From: Rhizobium acidisoli
GTDB lineage: Bacteria; Pseudomonadota; Alphaproteobacteria; Rhizobiales; Rhizobiaceae
Length of the DNA stretch: 64,000 nucleotides
Reading direction: 5' to 3'
Assembly (NCBI RefSeq): GCF_002531755.2
Contig: NZ_CP035000.1
Location: 62,001-126,000 of the forward strand
A model generated the notes under the pieces. That model was not told the DNA's origin and did no database searches. It saw only the letters and a program-made list of their open reading frames with translations. Numbering within the stretch: the stretch's first letter is position 1; each line of letters begins with the position of its first letter. This document shows, in pieces, positions 26,648-35,947 of this stretch. The position numbers and the translations under genes were made by a program.

Positions 26648-27829
26648 TCAATCCTTGACCATCAGCTTGCGCGGCACATTGGCGAAGCATTCGACACCGC
26701 TTTCGGTGATCAGGATACTCTCGGTCGTTTCGAAACCCATGTCGTCGAGCCAGAGGCCGGTCATGAAGTGGAAGGTCATGCCGGGCTTCAACTCCGTCCG
26801 GTCGCCCGGCCGCAGACTCATGGTCCGCTCGCCCCAGTCCGGCGGATAGGACAGCCCGATCGGATAACCGGTGCGGTTGTCCTTGACGATGCCGTATTTC
26901 TTCAGCACCGCGAAGAAGGCGTTGGCGATGTCCTCGCAGGTATTGCCGGGCTTGGCGACGGCAAGACCGGCTTCCATGCCCTCGAGCGTTGCTTTTTCGG
27001 CATCGAGAAAAGCCTGTGTAGGTTTGCCGAGGAAGACGGTGCGCGATAGCGGCAGGTGATAACGGTTGTAGCAGCCGGCAATCTCGAAGAAGGTGCCCTC
27101 GCCCTTTTTCAGCGGCCGGTCGTCCCAGGTCAGATGCGGCGCGGAAGCTTCGACGCCGGACGGCAGCAGCGGCACGATCGCCGGATAATCGCCGCCGATG
27201 CCGTCGACACCGCGAGTGCCGGCATCATAGATTTCCGCGACTAGATCGCATTTGCGCATGCCGACCTCGATCTTGTCGAAGATGCGGGCATGCATCGCTT
27301 CGACGATGCGGGCGGCATTGCGCATATATTTGATTTCGGTCTCGCTCTTGACCGCGCGCTGCCAGTTGACCAGCGCGGTCGCGTCGACCAAGCGCGCATT
27401 CGGCAGATGTTTCTGCAGCGCCGCGAAGGCGGCCGCCGAGAACCAGTAATTGTCCATCTCGACCCCGATCGTCAGCTTGCTAGAGCCGCGCTCCGTCAAG
27501 ATGCAGGCAAGGTAATCCATCGGATGCCGCTCGGTCGACTGCACGTAATGATCGGGATAGCCGACGATGTTGTCGTGCTTCAGATAGGTGGTGAACTTGG
27601 CGCCGTTGGCATCCTGGCCGCGGCCGAACCAGATCGGCTCGCCCTGCGGCGGCACGATCACTGCCTGGTGCACATAGAAGGACCAGCCGTCATAGCCGGT
27701 CAGCCAGGCCATGTTCGACGGGTCGCTGACAACAAGCAGGTCGACGCCCTTCGCCTCCATGGCGCGCCGTGTCTTTTCCAGCCGCGCGGCATATTCGCCG
27801 AGCGAGAATTTGAGTTTGGGCTGGGTCAT
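26648..27829 (-). CDS. doeA: Ectoine hydrolase (DoeA/EutD)
   Basis: A 393-residue member of the creatinase/Xaa-Pro dipeptidase fold. I choose the ATG at 27829, preceded by AAGGGAAG; the frame upstream of it is the antisense-like shadow of eutC. The sequence MAWLTGYDGWSFYVHQ and the C-terminal pita-bread domain (FFEIAGCYNRYHLPLSRTVF, GLSYPPDWGERTMSL) match ectoine hydrolases, which open the ectoine ring to N-acetyl-diaminobutyrate. It lies between eutC and doeB. Confidence 0.92.
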   Translation of the reverse strand: MTQPKLKFSLGEYAARLEKTRRAMEAKGVDLLVVSDPSNMAWLTGYDGWSFYVHQAVIVPPQGEPIWFGRGQDANGAKFTTYLKHDNIVGYPDHYVQSTERHPMDYLACILTERGSSKLTIGVEMDNYWFSAAAFAALQKHLPNARLVDATALVNWQRAVKSETEIKYMRNAARIVEAMHARIFDKIEVGMRKCDLVAEIYDAGTRGVDGIGGDYPAIVPLLPSGVEASAPHLTWDDRPLKKGEGTFFEIAGCYNRYHLPLSRTVFLGKPTQAFLDAEKATLEGMEAGLAVAKPGNTCEDIANAFFAVLKKYGIVKDNRTGYPIGLSYPPDWGERTMSLRPGDRTELKPGMTFHFMTGLWLDDMGFETTESILITESGVECFANVPRKLMVKD

Positions 27830-27852
27830 GTTTCTTCCCTTCTTTCCGTCGG

Positions 27853-28845
27853 TCAGCTTTCGAATGTGGTCCCTGCCTTCGCCGCATTGGCGCGGGCAAA
27901 AGCGAGGGTGGCGATGGCGGTGTCCTGGATGCCGGTTCCCGTGAGGTCGGCGATGGTGATCTGGTCGTCGCTCGTCCGTCGCGGCACCCTGCCGGCAATG
28001 ATCTGGCCAAGCTCGGCGAAGACCGCGTCGGGTGCGACCAGGCCGGCGTCGATTGCGTGATGCAGCTCGCCGAGACGACGCGCCTGCTTCAGGCTGTCGG
28101 CGACATAGAGGCCGGCGTCGGCGATGGCGGTCGGGTCGATCTCGTTCTTGTGCTCCGCATCCGAGCCCATGGCCGTCAGATGCTGCCCGGGTTCCAGCCA
28201 CCCGGCCTTGATGATCGGCGCTTCCGAGGGTGTGGTGGTCACGACGATATGGGCGCCGGAGATTGCGCGCCCTGGATCCGATATCGCAGCGACGGGAAAG
28301 CCGAGCCTTGCGGCCAGTTCCGCTGCGGTGCTCTCGGCTTTTGCGGCATCGCGCGCCCATATCCTCGCTTCGCGGATCGGCCGCACCAGCGTCAGTGCTT
28401 CAAGCTGCAGCCGCGCCTGCATGCCTGCCCCGAAGATGGCGGCCACGGACGCATCTTCACGCGAGAGGTGCTTGGCCGCAACCGCGCCGGCTGCCGCGGT
28501 GCGTATGTCGGTGAGATAACCATTGTCCAACAGCAGCGCCTGCACCAGCCCGGTCCGGGTCGACAACAGCACCATCATACCGTTGGTGCTCGGCAGCCCG
28601 ATCTTGGGATTGTCGAAGAAGCCAGGGCTGATCTTGATCGCGAAACCTTCGATCCCCGGGATATAGGCGGTCTTCACATCGACTTCGCCGCGATGTTCCG
28701 GAATGTCGAGCCGCAGGATCGGCGGCATGGCAACGGCCTTGGTCGCAAGCGCTGCGAAAGCCTCTTCGATACAGGCGACCGCATCGCGGTCGAGCCCGAC
28801 GATCTTTCGCAATTGCGCTTCCGTCAGAATGATCATCTGGCTCAT
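27853..28845 (-). CDS. eutC: Ectoine utilisation protein EutC, ornithine cyclodeaminase family
   Basis: A 330-residue member of the ornithine cyclodeaminase/mu-crystallin family, with the NAD-binding segment VAAIFGAGMQARLQLEAL and the LTDIRTAAAGAVAAKHL stretch typical of the family. With EutA and EutB it forms a set found in loci that also use hydroxyectoine; a role in converting the hydroxylated intermediate is proposed from context rather than proven. The start overlaps the eutB stop by four bases. Confidence 0.88.
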   Translation of the reverse strand: MSQMIILTEAQLRKIVGLDRDAVACIEEAFAALATKAVAMPPILRLDIPEHRGEVDVKTAYIPGIEGFAIKISPGFFDNPKIGLPSTNGMMVLLSTRTGLVQALLLDNGYLTDIRTAAAGAVAAKHLSREDASVAAIFGAGMQARLQLEALTLVRPIREARIWARDAAKAESTAAELAARLGFPVAAISDPGRAISGAHIVVTTTPSEAPIIKAGWLEPGQHLTAMGSDAEHKNEIDPTAIADAGLYVADSLKQARRLGELHHAIDAGLVAPDAVFAELGQIIAGRVPRRTSDDQITIADLTGTGIQDTAIATLAFARANAAKAGTTFES

Positions 28846-29843
28846 CGGTTATCCTCTCCGAACGGCACCGTCTCGCCGCTGATCACCCGACGGTGCTGTT
28901 CCATGTCGACATTCCGCCCAGACAGGATCGCAACGACGGGACCGCCGGAGCTGATCTTTCCCGCAAGCAGTGCGGCGATGCCGATCGCGCCCGCACCCTC
29001 CAGAATCTCGCGTTCGGCGGTATAAGCGTGGCGCATGCCGGCAGCGATTTCCGCCTCCGTCAGCAGGATGACGTCGTCGAGAAGGGCGCGGCACATGGCG
29101 AAGGTCACGTGATTGTCGAGGCCGATGCCGCCGCCGAGCGAGTCGGCAAGGCTTGGTAACTCCTCGACCTCAACGGGCCGGCCGGCATCGAGGCTCGCCT
29201 TCATCGCCGCACCCCGTTCCATCGTCAGGCCGATCACTCTCGTCGTCGGATTGACGCCCTTGATCGCGGCCGCAACGCCCGCCGCAAGACCGCCGCCGGA
29301 GAGAGGCACCAGAACCGTGGCCGCTTCTGGCAAGGCGTCGATAATCTCGAGCCCCAGCGTCCCCTGCCCGGCCACGACAGCTGGATGATCGAAGGGCGGC
29401 ACCATGACAAGCCCTTCTTCGCCCACCAGCCGGTCGACCTCTAGCTGCGCCTCATCCTGCGACAATCCGACGATGCGGATATCGGCGGCGAGGCGGCGGA
29501 TTTCCGAGATCTTGTTCTCCGGCACCAGCTGCGACATGCAGATGGTTGCAACTGCACCTTCAGCCTTCGCCGCATAGGCAAGCGCCCGGCCGTGATTTCC
29601 GGTCGAGGCGGCGACGACGCCGAGCGAGCGTTCCGCCGGCGATAAGGAGAGTACCGCATTGGTCGCCCCGCGCAGCTTGAAGCTGCCGGTCGTCTGATGA
29701 TGTTCTAGCTTCAGCCAGACAGGAACGCCGGCAATGTCGCAAAGCGATGCCGACTGCACCATCGGTGTTTCGACAATCCGGCCGGCGATCCGCCGCGCCG
29801 CCGCGCGAATATCCTCCAGCGAAACGGGCAAGGAGCTGACCAT
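28842..29843 (-). CDS. eutB: Hydroxyectoine utilisation dehydratase EutB (PLP, threonine dehydratase-like)
   Basis: A 333-residue PLP enzyme of fold type II. The Schiff-base lysine lies in GSFKLRGATNAV, followed by ASTGNHGRALAYAA and the phosphate-binding PLSGGGLAAGVAAAIK. The family includes threonine and hydroxyaspartate dehydratases, consistent with removing the hydroxyl group from a hydroxyectoine-derived amino acid. It is coupled to eutC and lies four bases after eutA. Confidence 0.9.
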   Translation of the reverse strand: MVSSLPVSLEDIRAAARRIAGRIVETPMVQSASLCDIAGVPVWLKLEHHQTTGSFKLRGATNAVLSLSPAERSLGVVAASTGNHGRALAYAAKAEGAVATICMSQLVPENKISEIRRLAADIRIVGLSQDEAQLEVDRLVGEEGLVMVPPFDHPAVVAGQGTLGLEIIDALPEAATVLVPLSGGGLAAGVAAAIKGVNPTTRVIGLTMERGAAMKASLDAGRPVEVEELPSLADSLGGGIGLDNHVTFAMCRALLDDVILLTEAEIAAGMRHAYTAEREILEGAGAIGIAALLAGKISSGGPVVAILSGRNVDMEQHRRVISGETVPFGEDNR

Positions 29844-29847
29844 GATC

Positions 29848-30636
29848 TCAGACTTTCCCGTAGGGTTTGGTCATCAATTGCCCGAGTTCGGGCCGCGCCC
29901 GGTCATCGCCGCAAAGCCTCAGGCAGGCCCAGCCGGTTGCGAGATTGCTGGTAACCACGGGCTTGCCGGTCTGGGCTTCGATCCGGCCGGCGACCTCAGC
30001 TGCGCGCACGGCGGTACAGGAGATGAACAGCGCATCGGATTGCGGATCCAGCGCTTCACACGCGAAGGCTGCGATATCATCCGGCGCAATCCGCGCCATC
30101 TCACGATCGTCACTCAGGCCGAGGCAGGTGAAGCGGTCGATCGTAAAGCCGAGATCGACGAAATAATCCGCCATCGGCCGGCTGGTCTCGATCGTATAAG
30201 GCGTCAGGATCGAAATCCGTTTTGCGCCAAGCGCCTGCAGGCCTTTCACAGCCGCCGCTGTCGGCGTCACCACGGGAACACCGGGTTTGGAGGCATGGAT
30301 CGCCGTTTCGATGTTGCGGTCGCCGATCACCACAGAGGCGGAGGTGCAGGAATACATCACCGCATCCAGCGTCTCATCCGGCAGGATCAGCCCTGCGCCT
30401 TCCGTCAGCGACGGCTGCATTTTCAAGAGGTTTTCCGGTGTGACCGGATTGGCGTAACGGATGCGGCTGACATAGACGCCGATGCGGTCGCCGGCGACCA
30501 TGCGCCGGAAGTCGACCTCGGTCGTATGGTCGGTTGCCAGGATGATCAGGCCGATGCGCTTTTCCAGCGGCCGGTCGTCCAGCCGCGGCCGGCGTCCGGC
30601 GGGAATGATGTCGATCTTTGCGGTCATATCAATCAT
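29848..30636 (-). CDS. eutA: Ectoine utilisation protein EutA (maleate isomerase/Asp-Glu racemase family)
   Basis: A 262-residue member of the Asp/Glu racemase superfamily, with the two cysteines expected of the two-thiol mechanism in YSCTSASVVIGD and FISCTAVRAAEV. It is thought to isomerise an intermediate of hydroxyectoine breakdown, together with EutB and EutC. The start overlaps the end of ehuD by eight bases, tying the catabolic genes to the transporter genes in one transcript. Confidence 0.88.
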   Translation of the reverse strand: MIDMTAKIDIIPAGRRPRLDDRPLEKRIGLIILATDHTTEVDFRRMVAGDRIGVYVSRIRYANPVTPENLLKMQPSLTEGAGLILPDETLDAVMYSCTSASVVIGDRNIETAIHASKPGVPVVTPTAAAVKGLQALGAKRISILTPYTIETSRPMADYFVDLGFTIDRFTCLGLSDDREMARIAPDDIAAFACEALDPQSDALFISCTAVRAAEVAGRIEAQTGKPVVTSNLATGWACLRLCGDDRARPELGQLMTKPYGKV

Positions 30637-31288
30637 CCATCCTGGCGTAGCGTTCCTCGAGCCAGCGCAAGCCCACGACCGAGATCAGGCTGATGATGAG
30701 GAAGAAGATGCCGACCAGCGTCATCGGCTCGATGTAGCGGTAATTGCTGTTGGCGATGCTCTTTGCCTGGTTCATCAATTCGAGCACGGTGATCGCCGAA
30801 AGCAGCGGCGTCTCCTTGAACATGGCGATGAAATAATTGGCGAGCGCCGGGATCATCGGCGGGATTGCCTGCGGCAGGACGACGTGGATCCAGGCCTGAC
30901 GCGTCGTCAGATTGGTGGCCTTGGCGGCTTCCCATTGTCCGCGCGGCACATTCTCGATGCCGGCGCGATAGACCTCGGCGGTATAGGTCGCATAGTGAAT
31001 GCCCATGCCGATGACACCGGCGGTGAGCGGCGACAGCCGGATGCCGATATCAGGCAACACGTAGAAGATGAAGTAGAGCTGCACCAGCAGCGGCGTGCCG
31101 CGGATAAATTCCGAGACGAAGCCGACCGTTCTGGAAACGGCGGCGACCGGTGACCGCCGGGCGATGGCAAGGCCCAGGCCCGCGACCATGGCGACGGCAG
31201 CGCCAAGGATGGTCGCGAGAATGGTGATCTTGAACCCTTCGAGAAGGGTCGGCATGATCTGCCAGACGAAGTCCCAATCCCATTCCAT
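30629..31288 (-). CDS. ehuD: Ectoine/hydroxyectoine ABC transporter permease EhuD
   Basis: A 219-residue permease with FIRGTPLLVQLYFIFY, the conserved motif of the amino acid permease branch, and the EAA loop IENVPRGQWEAAKATNLT. It pairs with EhuC. It is located between ehuC (four-base gap) and eutA (overlapping), as in the ehuABCD-eutABCDE operon known from Sinorhizobium. Confidence 0.93.
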   Translation of the reverse strand: MEWDWDFVWQIMPTLLEGFKITILATILGAAVAMVAGLGLAIARRSPVAAVSRTVGFVSEFIRGTPLLVQLYFIFYVLPDIGIRLSPLTAGVIGMGIHYATYTAEVYRAGIENVPRGQWEAAKATNLTTRQAWIHVVLPQAIPPMIPALANYFIAMFKETPLLSAITVLELMNQAKSIANSNYRYIEPMTLVGIFFLIISLISVVGLRWLEERYARMDD

Positions 31289-31292
31289 CCGA

Positions 31293-31958
31293 TCAGGTCC
31301 TTATGCCGTCGAGGCTGCGAGCCATGCGCCGCTCCAGCCAGCGCATCGCAGCCGAAATCGCCAAGGCCATGAGGAAGTAGAGGATGAGGATCGTTGCGAA
31401 AGGCACCAACGTACTGCCGGTCTGCGCCCGCACCACCTGCGCCTGGAAGGTCATATCCGTCAGCGAGATCAGCGACACGACGGCCGTGCCCTTCAGGAGC
31501 TCGATCGCATTGTTGCAGAAGGTCGGCAGCATCAGCGGCAGCGCCTGCGGCAGGATGACGTGGCGCATACGCTGGTAGCGTGACAGGTTGAGCGCAACAC
31601 AGGCTTCCGACTGCTCGCGTCCGACGGCCTTGACGGCGCCGCGCACCACTTCCGCCGCATAGGCGCCGACATTCAGGCCGAGCGCCAGGACACCCGCCTG
31701 CAGCGGCGTCAGGGTCAAGCCGGCAAAAGGCAGCACGAAATAGACCCAAAATAGCTGGACGAAGATCGAGGTGCCGCGGAAGAACTCGATATAGGCGGTC
31801 GCCAGAGCCCTGACGGCAAAGAAGCGCGACAGGCGGCCGAGCCCCGCCAGGAAGGCCATCACCAGCGCCAGCGCGGACCCCATGACCGTCAGTTGGAGCG
31901 TCACCAGGGCGCCCTCAAGGATCAGTGTCAGATAGCCGGACCATACCGACATCGGCAA
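31293..31958 (-). CDS. ehuC: Ectoine/hydroxyectoine ABC transporter permease EhuC
   Basis: A 221-residue permease with FFRGTSIFVQLFWVYF and the EAA loop VKAVGREQSEACVALNLS, in which EAA is EAC. It follows the binding-protein gene after 72 bases and precedes ehuD. Identification as EhuC rests on gene order within the complete ehu/eut/doe locus. Confidence 0.92.
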   Translation of the reverse strand: MPMSVWSGYLTLILEGALVTLQLTVMGSALALVMAFLAGLGRLSRFFAVRALATAYIEFFRGTSIFVQLFWVYFVLPFAGLTLTPLQAGVLALGLNVGAYAAEVVRGAVKAVGREQSEACVALNLSRYQRMRHVILPQALPLMLPTFCNNAIELLKGTAVVSLISLTDMTFQAQVVRAQTGSTLVPFATILILYFLMALAISAAMRWLERRMARSLDGIRT

Positions 31959-32030
31959 CTCACTTCTCTGGAGATGGTGCGAAGGGCAAACCGGCCATGG
32001 CAGGACGCATGGCCGGCTGCTCTCATCAGG

Positions 32031-32879
32031 TTACTTGGCTGCGGCGCAAAGCTTGTCGCGGCTGGTCGACATCGCCGCCTTGGCCGAGAAGCCGTAGGGC
32101 TCGATGATCTTGGCGAATTCGCCCGATTCCTTCAGTTTCTTCAGCTCGACGTCGAAGGCGTCGCGCAGCGCGACATCCTGCTTGCGGAAGGCGGCGCCAT
32201 CGCAATAGACCGGCGCATTAACGACCGGAGCGACGGTTTCGAGACCGGGATCATTCGCCTTGGCCATCAGGTCGTGGATCGACAGGACCGGCAGCGAGTA
32301 GACGTCGATGCGGCCGTCCTGCAGCATCTTGATGCCGCTCTGACCGTCCGGAACGACGATGACGCGGTCGCGCGGCACGCCGGCCTCGAGCGCCAGCTTC
32401 TCCTCGGTGCCGCCGCCCGGCGCGCCGATCTTGGCATCGGGATTGTCGGCGATATCCTTGTAGCTGGTCAGCTTCAGTGGGTTGCCCTTCTTGAGGGCGA
32501 AGGCTTCGGCGTCGCAGAGGATCGGTTCGGAATAGGCGACGGCATTGCAACGCTCGGGCTTCATGAACAGGCCGGCTGTGATCGCGTCATGGCGGCCGGC
32601 CTGCAGACCGGGGATCATCGCGCCATATTCCGAAATCGAGGCGACCACTTCCTTGACGCCGAGCTTTTCGAAGATCACGCGCGCAACGTCGGGCGCAGCA
32701 CCCGACACCTTGCCGTCGGCGCCGACGGCCGTGAACGGCGGCTCGTTGGCGATGGCGATGCGGGCAAAACCCTGCTCCTTCAGCTGCTCGAGCTTGTCAT
32801 CGGCGGCGGAAGCCGGGCCGGCGGCCGCGGCCAGAAGCACCGACAGGCTGACGGCGCTCAAAACATATCCTGCTTTCAT
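32031..32879 (-). CDS. ehuB: Ectoine/hydroxyectoine-binding periplasmic protein EhuB
   Basis: A 282-residue family 3 binding protein. I choose the ATG at 32879, with GGAG about ten bases upstream, because it starts a clean signal peptide (MKAGYVLSAVSLSVLLAAA, cleavage near ASA-AD). The mature part keeps LKEQGFARIAIANEPPFTAV, a typical ligand-pocket start. It delivers ectoines to EhuCD at high affinity, so that scavenging works even at low external concentration. Confidence 0.93.
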   Translation of the reverse strand: MKAGYVLSAVSLSVLLAAAAGPASAADDKLEQLKEQGFARIAIANEPPFTAVGADGKVSGAAPDVARVIFEKLGVKEVVASISEYGAMIPGLQAGRHDAITAGLFMKPERCNAVAYSEPILCDAEAFALKKGNPLKLTSYKDIADNPDAKIGAPGGGTEEKLALEAGVPRDRVIVVPDGQSGIKMLQDGRIDVYSLPVLSIHDLMAKANDPGLETVAPVVNAPVYCDGAAFRKQDVALRDAFDVELKKLKESGEFAKIIEPYGFSAKAAMSTSRDKLCAAAK

Positions 32880-32936
32880 CGTTCCCAACTCCTCTGGCTT
32901 TCCTTTGAGTTTTGTTCTTGCGGGCAATGTCTGAGG

Positions 32937-33722
32937 TCAGACGCGGTGCCCAGCCGCAATGATCTTGCGCAGGAAGGTCTGTGTCCTCTCCTGCGTCGGA
33001 TTTCGGAAGATATCGCCCGGCTTGCCTTCCTCGACGATCTTGCCGCGATCGAAGAACAGCACGCGGTCGGCAAAATCGTGGGCAAAGCCCATCTCATGGG
33101 TGACGAGAAGCATCGTCATATCGGTCTCGGAGGCCAGCCGCCGCATGACGCTCAGCACCTCCTCGACCAGTTCAGGATCAAGCGCCGAGGTGACTTCGTC
33201 GAACAGCATGATCTTCGGCGACAGCGCCAGCGCCCGGGCAATGGCGACGCGCTGCTTCTGTCCGCCGGAAAGCTGCGCCGGGACGCTTTTCGCCTTGTCG
33301 GCCAGGCCGACCATGTCGAGAAGCTCCATCGCCCGCTTTTCGGCCTGCGGCCGCTTGATGCCCTTGGTCAGCATCGGCGCCAGCGTCACATTGTCGAGCA
33401 CGCATTTGTGCGGAAACAGATTGAAGTGCTGGAAGACCATGCCGATCTTTTCGCGCATGCGATGCAGATGCCGTTCATCGGCTGGCACCAGCCCGCTGCT
33501 GCCAGCCATATGGTAGAGCTGTTCGCCGTCGACCTCGATATGGCCGCCGCTGATCGTCTCCAGCGTCATCAGAATGCGCAGGATCGTCGTCTTGCCGGAG
33601 CCGGACGGCCCGATCAGCGCCAGCTTCTCACCCGGCATGACATTCATCGACAGCCCATCGAGCACGGTCAGCGGGCCGTATCTCTTGACGATGTTGTCGA
33701 TGCGGATGATGGGCTGAGGCAT
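32937..33722 (-). CDS. ehuA: Ectoine/hydroxyectoine ABC transporter ATP-binding protein EhuA
   Basis: A 261-residue ATPase with Walker A GPSGSGKTT, signature [14 protein letters not shown], Walker [15 protein letters not shown] and H-loop THEMGFA. It is the first structural gene of the operon and lies directly behind the large inverted repeat at 33786-33822, which probably controls the transporter and degradation genes together. Confidence 0.93.
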   Translation of the reverse strand: MPQPIIRIDNIVKRYGPLTVLDGLSMNVMPGEKLALIGPSGSGKTTILRILMTLETISGGHIEVDGEQLYHMAGSSGLVPADERHLHRMREKIGMVFQHFNLFPHKCVLDNVTLAPMLTKGIKRPQAEKRAMELLDMVGLADKAKSVPAQLSGGQKQRVAIARALALSPKIMLFDEVTSALDPELVEEVLSVMRRLASETDMTMLLVTHEMGFAHDFADRVLFFDRGKIVEEGKPGDIFRNPTQERTQTFLRKIIAAGHRV

Positions 33723-33785
33723 TCATGTCTCTCCCTGTTGAGACAAGCAATGTCCTAACGATGACGGCGCATCGAAATCATGTCA

Positions 33786-33822
33786 ATTCGCAAAATAATA
33801 TCATGACAATTATTCTGCGAAT
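33786..33822 (-). promoter_or_regulatory. 37-base inverted repeat between enuR and ehuA, candidate EnuR operator
   Basis: Arms ATTCGCAAAATAAT (33786-33799) and ATTATTCTGCGAAT (33809-33822) match at 13 of 14 positions, with a nine-base spacer. It lies 64 bases before the ehuA start and after the enuR stop. The catabolic operon can thus have its own regulated promoter although enuR is immediately upstream on the same strand. The AT-rich arms are clearly unlike the GC-rich surroundings. Confidence 0.7.
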
Positions 33823-33844
33823 GCTCAAACGAGGGGCAGCGCCA

Positions 33845-35230
33845 TCAAATCGCCAGCAGCAGCTCTTCCGGATTTCCCTGCGCCAATGCGGCGACGATCC
33901 CAAGACCGGTCCGCATTTCGCTTTCGGTCGTCGAGCCGAGCGAGATGCGCACGGCCGGCGTCGAGCCCTGGTCGGCGGTGCGGAATGATTTGCCGGGCGC
34001 GATCGCCACTCCGCGCAGCCTTGCCTGCGAGACAAACCCGTCCTCCGCATGGTGGCCGGAGAGCGGCAGCCAGACGTGCAGGCTTTGCGGATGCGCCCGG
34101 TAAGGTAGCCCGGCCAGCATCTCGGCCGCGATCGCGTGGCGGCTCGCGAGGGCGCGGCGCTGCCAGTTGACCAGTTCCATCGCCGTACCGTCGCTGACCC
34201 AGCGGCTGGCGATCTCGGCCATGGCAGGCGTCGCCATCCAGCTGGAAACGAGATGACGGTTGGCGACGGCGGCGACATAACGGTCGGGGGCGACGAGATA
34301 GCCGATCCTGAGGCCGGGAACAGTGATCTTCGTGAAACTGGTGACGTAGAGCGTCCGCTCCGGCGCAAACGCCGCAATCGGCGGCGCCCGGTCCTCGACC
34401 ATCGGGCCGAGAATGTCGTTTTCGATGATCGCTATGTCATGCTTGGCGGCGACGGCGGCCAGCGCCTGGCGCCGCTCCGCGCTCATCAGCGCCGCCATCG
34501 GATTGATCACCGAGGGCTGCAGGAAAATCGCCCGGATCGGCCCCGTGCGGCAGGCTTCATCCAGCGCTTCGGGGATCATGCCTTGCTCATCGATTGCCAG
34601 CCCTTCGAGGTGCAAGCCGAGATAGCCGCAGAGCGGCACCAGCGTGTGGTGGCTGACCGCCTCGGTCGCAATCGTCGAACCGGGCGGCGCGACGCTCATC
34701 AGCGCCACCGTCATGCCCGAGGTCGCACCATTCGTCACACTAACGTTCAGCGGTGATACCTCGAGCCCGCAGCGCGCCAGCCATTCGGTGGAGACAGTAC
34801 GGTGGCGCGGGAACACCATGTTCGGCCGGAACGACAGGGCCGAGCTGGAGGGCAGGTTTTCCGAAAGCCAGCCGAAGGCCTGGCGCAGCCTTTCCAGATG
34901 GATCTGTTCGCAGACCGGCTTCAGGATCGACAGATCGATCACCTCGCCCAGCCGCTCCGGCAGATAGGGCGGCTCCGGCTCGCGCGGCCTGGTCTGGACG
35001 AAGCTGCCGCGGCCGATCTCGCCTGATATCAGCCCACGGCGGCTGAGCTCATCATAGGCGCGGCTTACCGTCTGCACCGAAAGATGCAGGTCATCCGCCA
35101 GCTTGCGGTGCGGCGGCAATTGCGCCCCGTCGGAGAGCTTGCCGTCGGTGATCGCATTGGCGATCTGTTCGGCAAGCGAGAGGTAAGCCGGCCGGCGGAG
35201 TTGCGAGGGATCGGGGCGCCACTTTGTCAT
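33845..35230 (-). CDS. enuR: EnuR-type MocR regulator of ectoine catabolism (GntR HTH + aminotransferase domain)
   Basis: A 461-residue MocR regulator. The N-terminal GntR winged helix covers about residues 15-80 (LAEQIANAITDGKL, then LHLSVQTVSRAYDELSRRGL). The C-terminal fold type I aminotransferase-like domain keeps the PLP lysine in SFTKITVPGLRIGYL. In characterised EnuR proteins, PLP forms an adduct with ectoine breakdown products (N-alpha-acetyl-diaminobutyrate, diaminobutyrate), which relieves repression. It is divergent from the doeX gene, so it can control both directions. Confidence 0.9.
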   Translation of the reverse strand: MTKWRPDPSQLRRPAYLSLAEQIANAITDGKLSDGAQLPPHRKLADDLHLSVQTVSRAYDELSRRGLISGEIGRGSFVQTRPREPEPPYLPERLGEVIDLSILKPVCEQIHLERLRQAFGWLSENLPSSSALSFRPNMVFPRHRTVSTEWLARCGLEVSPLNVSVTNGATSGMTVALMSVAPPGSTIATEAVSHHTLVPLCGYLGLHLEGLAIDEQGMIPEALDEACRTGPIRAIFLQPSVINPMAALMSAERRQALAAVAAKHDIAIIENDILGPMVEDRAPPIAAFAPERTLYVTSFTKITVPGLRIGYLVAPDRYVAAVANRHLVSSWMATPAMAEIASRWVSDGTAMELVNWQRRALASRHAIAAEMLAGLPYRAHPQSLHVWLPLSGHHAEDGFVSQARLRGVAIAPGKSFRTADQGSTPAVRISLGSTTESEMRTGLGIVAALAQGNPEELLLAI

Positions 35231-35260
35231 GATTTTACACTGCTGAAAATCAGTTCAATT

Positions 35261-35288
35261 GACAATGCCAAAATGCGCTTCCATTGTC
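35261..35288. promoter_or_regulatory. Inverted repeat between divergent enuR and doeX
   Basis: GACAATG (35261-35267) and CATTGTC (35282-35288) with a 14-base spacer lie between the two starts. It could bind the Lrp-type DoeX protein or EnuR. It shares no obvious half-site with the 33786-33822 repeat. Confidence 0.4.
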
Positions 35289-35330
35289 TTTTCGCTGCGT
35301 TTGAAATGATTTCTTTCCAAAGAAAGCACC

Positions 35331-35828
35331 ATGAAGCTCGACGCCATCGACCTGCGCATTCTCGACGCCGTCCAGCGCGACGGCCGCATCACCAAGCTGG
35401 CGCTGGCCGAAAAGGCGGGCCTGTCGCCGACGCCGTGCTGGATGCGGCTGCGCAAGCTCGAAAAAGCAGGGATCATCACCGGATACCACGCCCGCATCGC
35501 CCCGCGGCGCATCGCGCCGGTCGCCAGCGTGATGATGGAAGTGACGCTCGCCAATCATCGCCAGGCGGATTTCGAGCGCTTCGAGCGCGCCGTCGCCGCA
35601 ATCCCGGAGATCGTCGCCTGCTGGTCGGTCGGCGGCGGCGTCGATTACATCCTGAAGATCATCGCCCCCGATATCGACGCCTATCAGCGGCTGGTCGACG
35701 GGCTGCTCGACCGAGAACTCGGTATCGACCGCTACTTCACCTACATCGTCACCAAGACGGTGAAGGAGGAAACAGTGCTTCCGGTCTCTTCCTTTGCCGC
35801 ATCCGACGAGGAACAGAGTGCGTTGTAG
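35331..35828 (+). CDS. doeX: AsnC/Lrp-family regulator of ectoine catabolism (DoeX-like)
   Basis: A 165-residue Lrp/AsnC protein: HTH at about residues 1-60 (IDLRILDAVQRDGRITKLAL, LAEKAGLSPTPCWMRLRKLE) followed by the RAM effector domain with the long GGGVDYILKIIAPDIDAYQRLV region. Lrp-type regulators recur in ectoine degradation loci of many Proteobacteria. It starts the plus-strand group and is divergent from enuR. Confidence 0.87.
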   Translation: MKLDAIDLRILDAVQRDGRITKLALAEKAGLSPTPCWMRLRKLEKAGIITGYHARIAPRRIAPVASVMMEVTLANHRQADFERFERAVAAIPEIVACWSVGGGVDYILKIIAPDIDAYQRLVDGLLDRELGIDRYFTYIVTKTVKEETVLPVSSFAASDEEQSAL

Positions 35829-35947
35829 ACAATCTCTCTATCCGCCGGCTGCGGTTTAGACCGTTTCTCTCTTTTCGCCATCGCCAAAGGACAATCTCTC
35901 GCCCGCTCCCGTGGAAGACTTGCATCACCGCCACGAGGAGACTGGAC

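Noticed and set aside
31893..33758. 621-codon plus-strand open frame opposite ehuB and ehuA
   Set aside because: Complementary to two certain genes, with typical shadow composition (His/Arg/Gly/Asp-rich).
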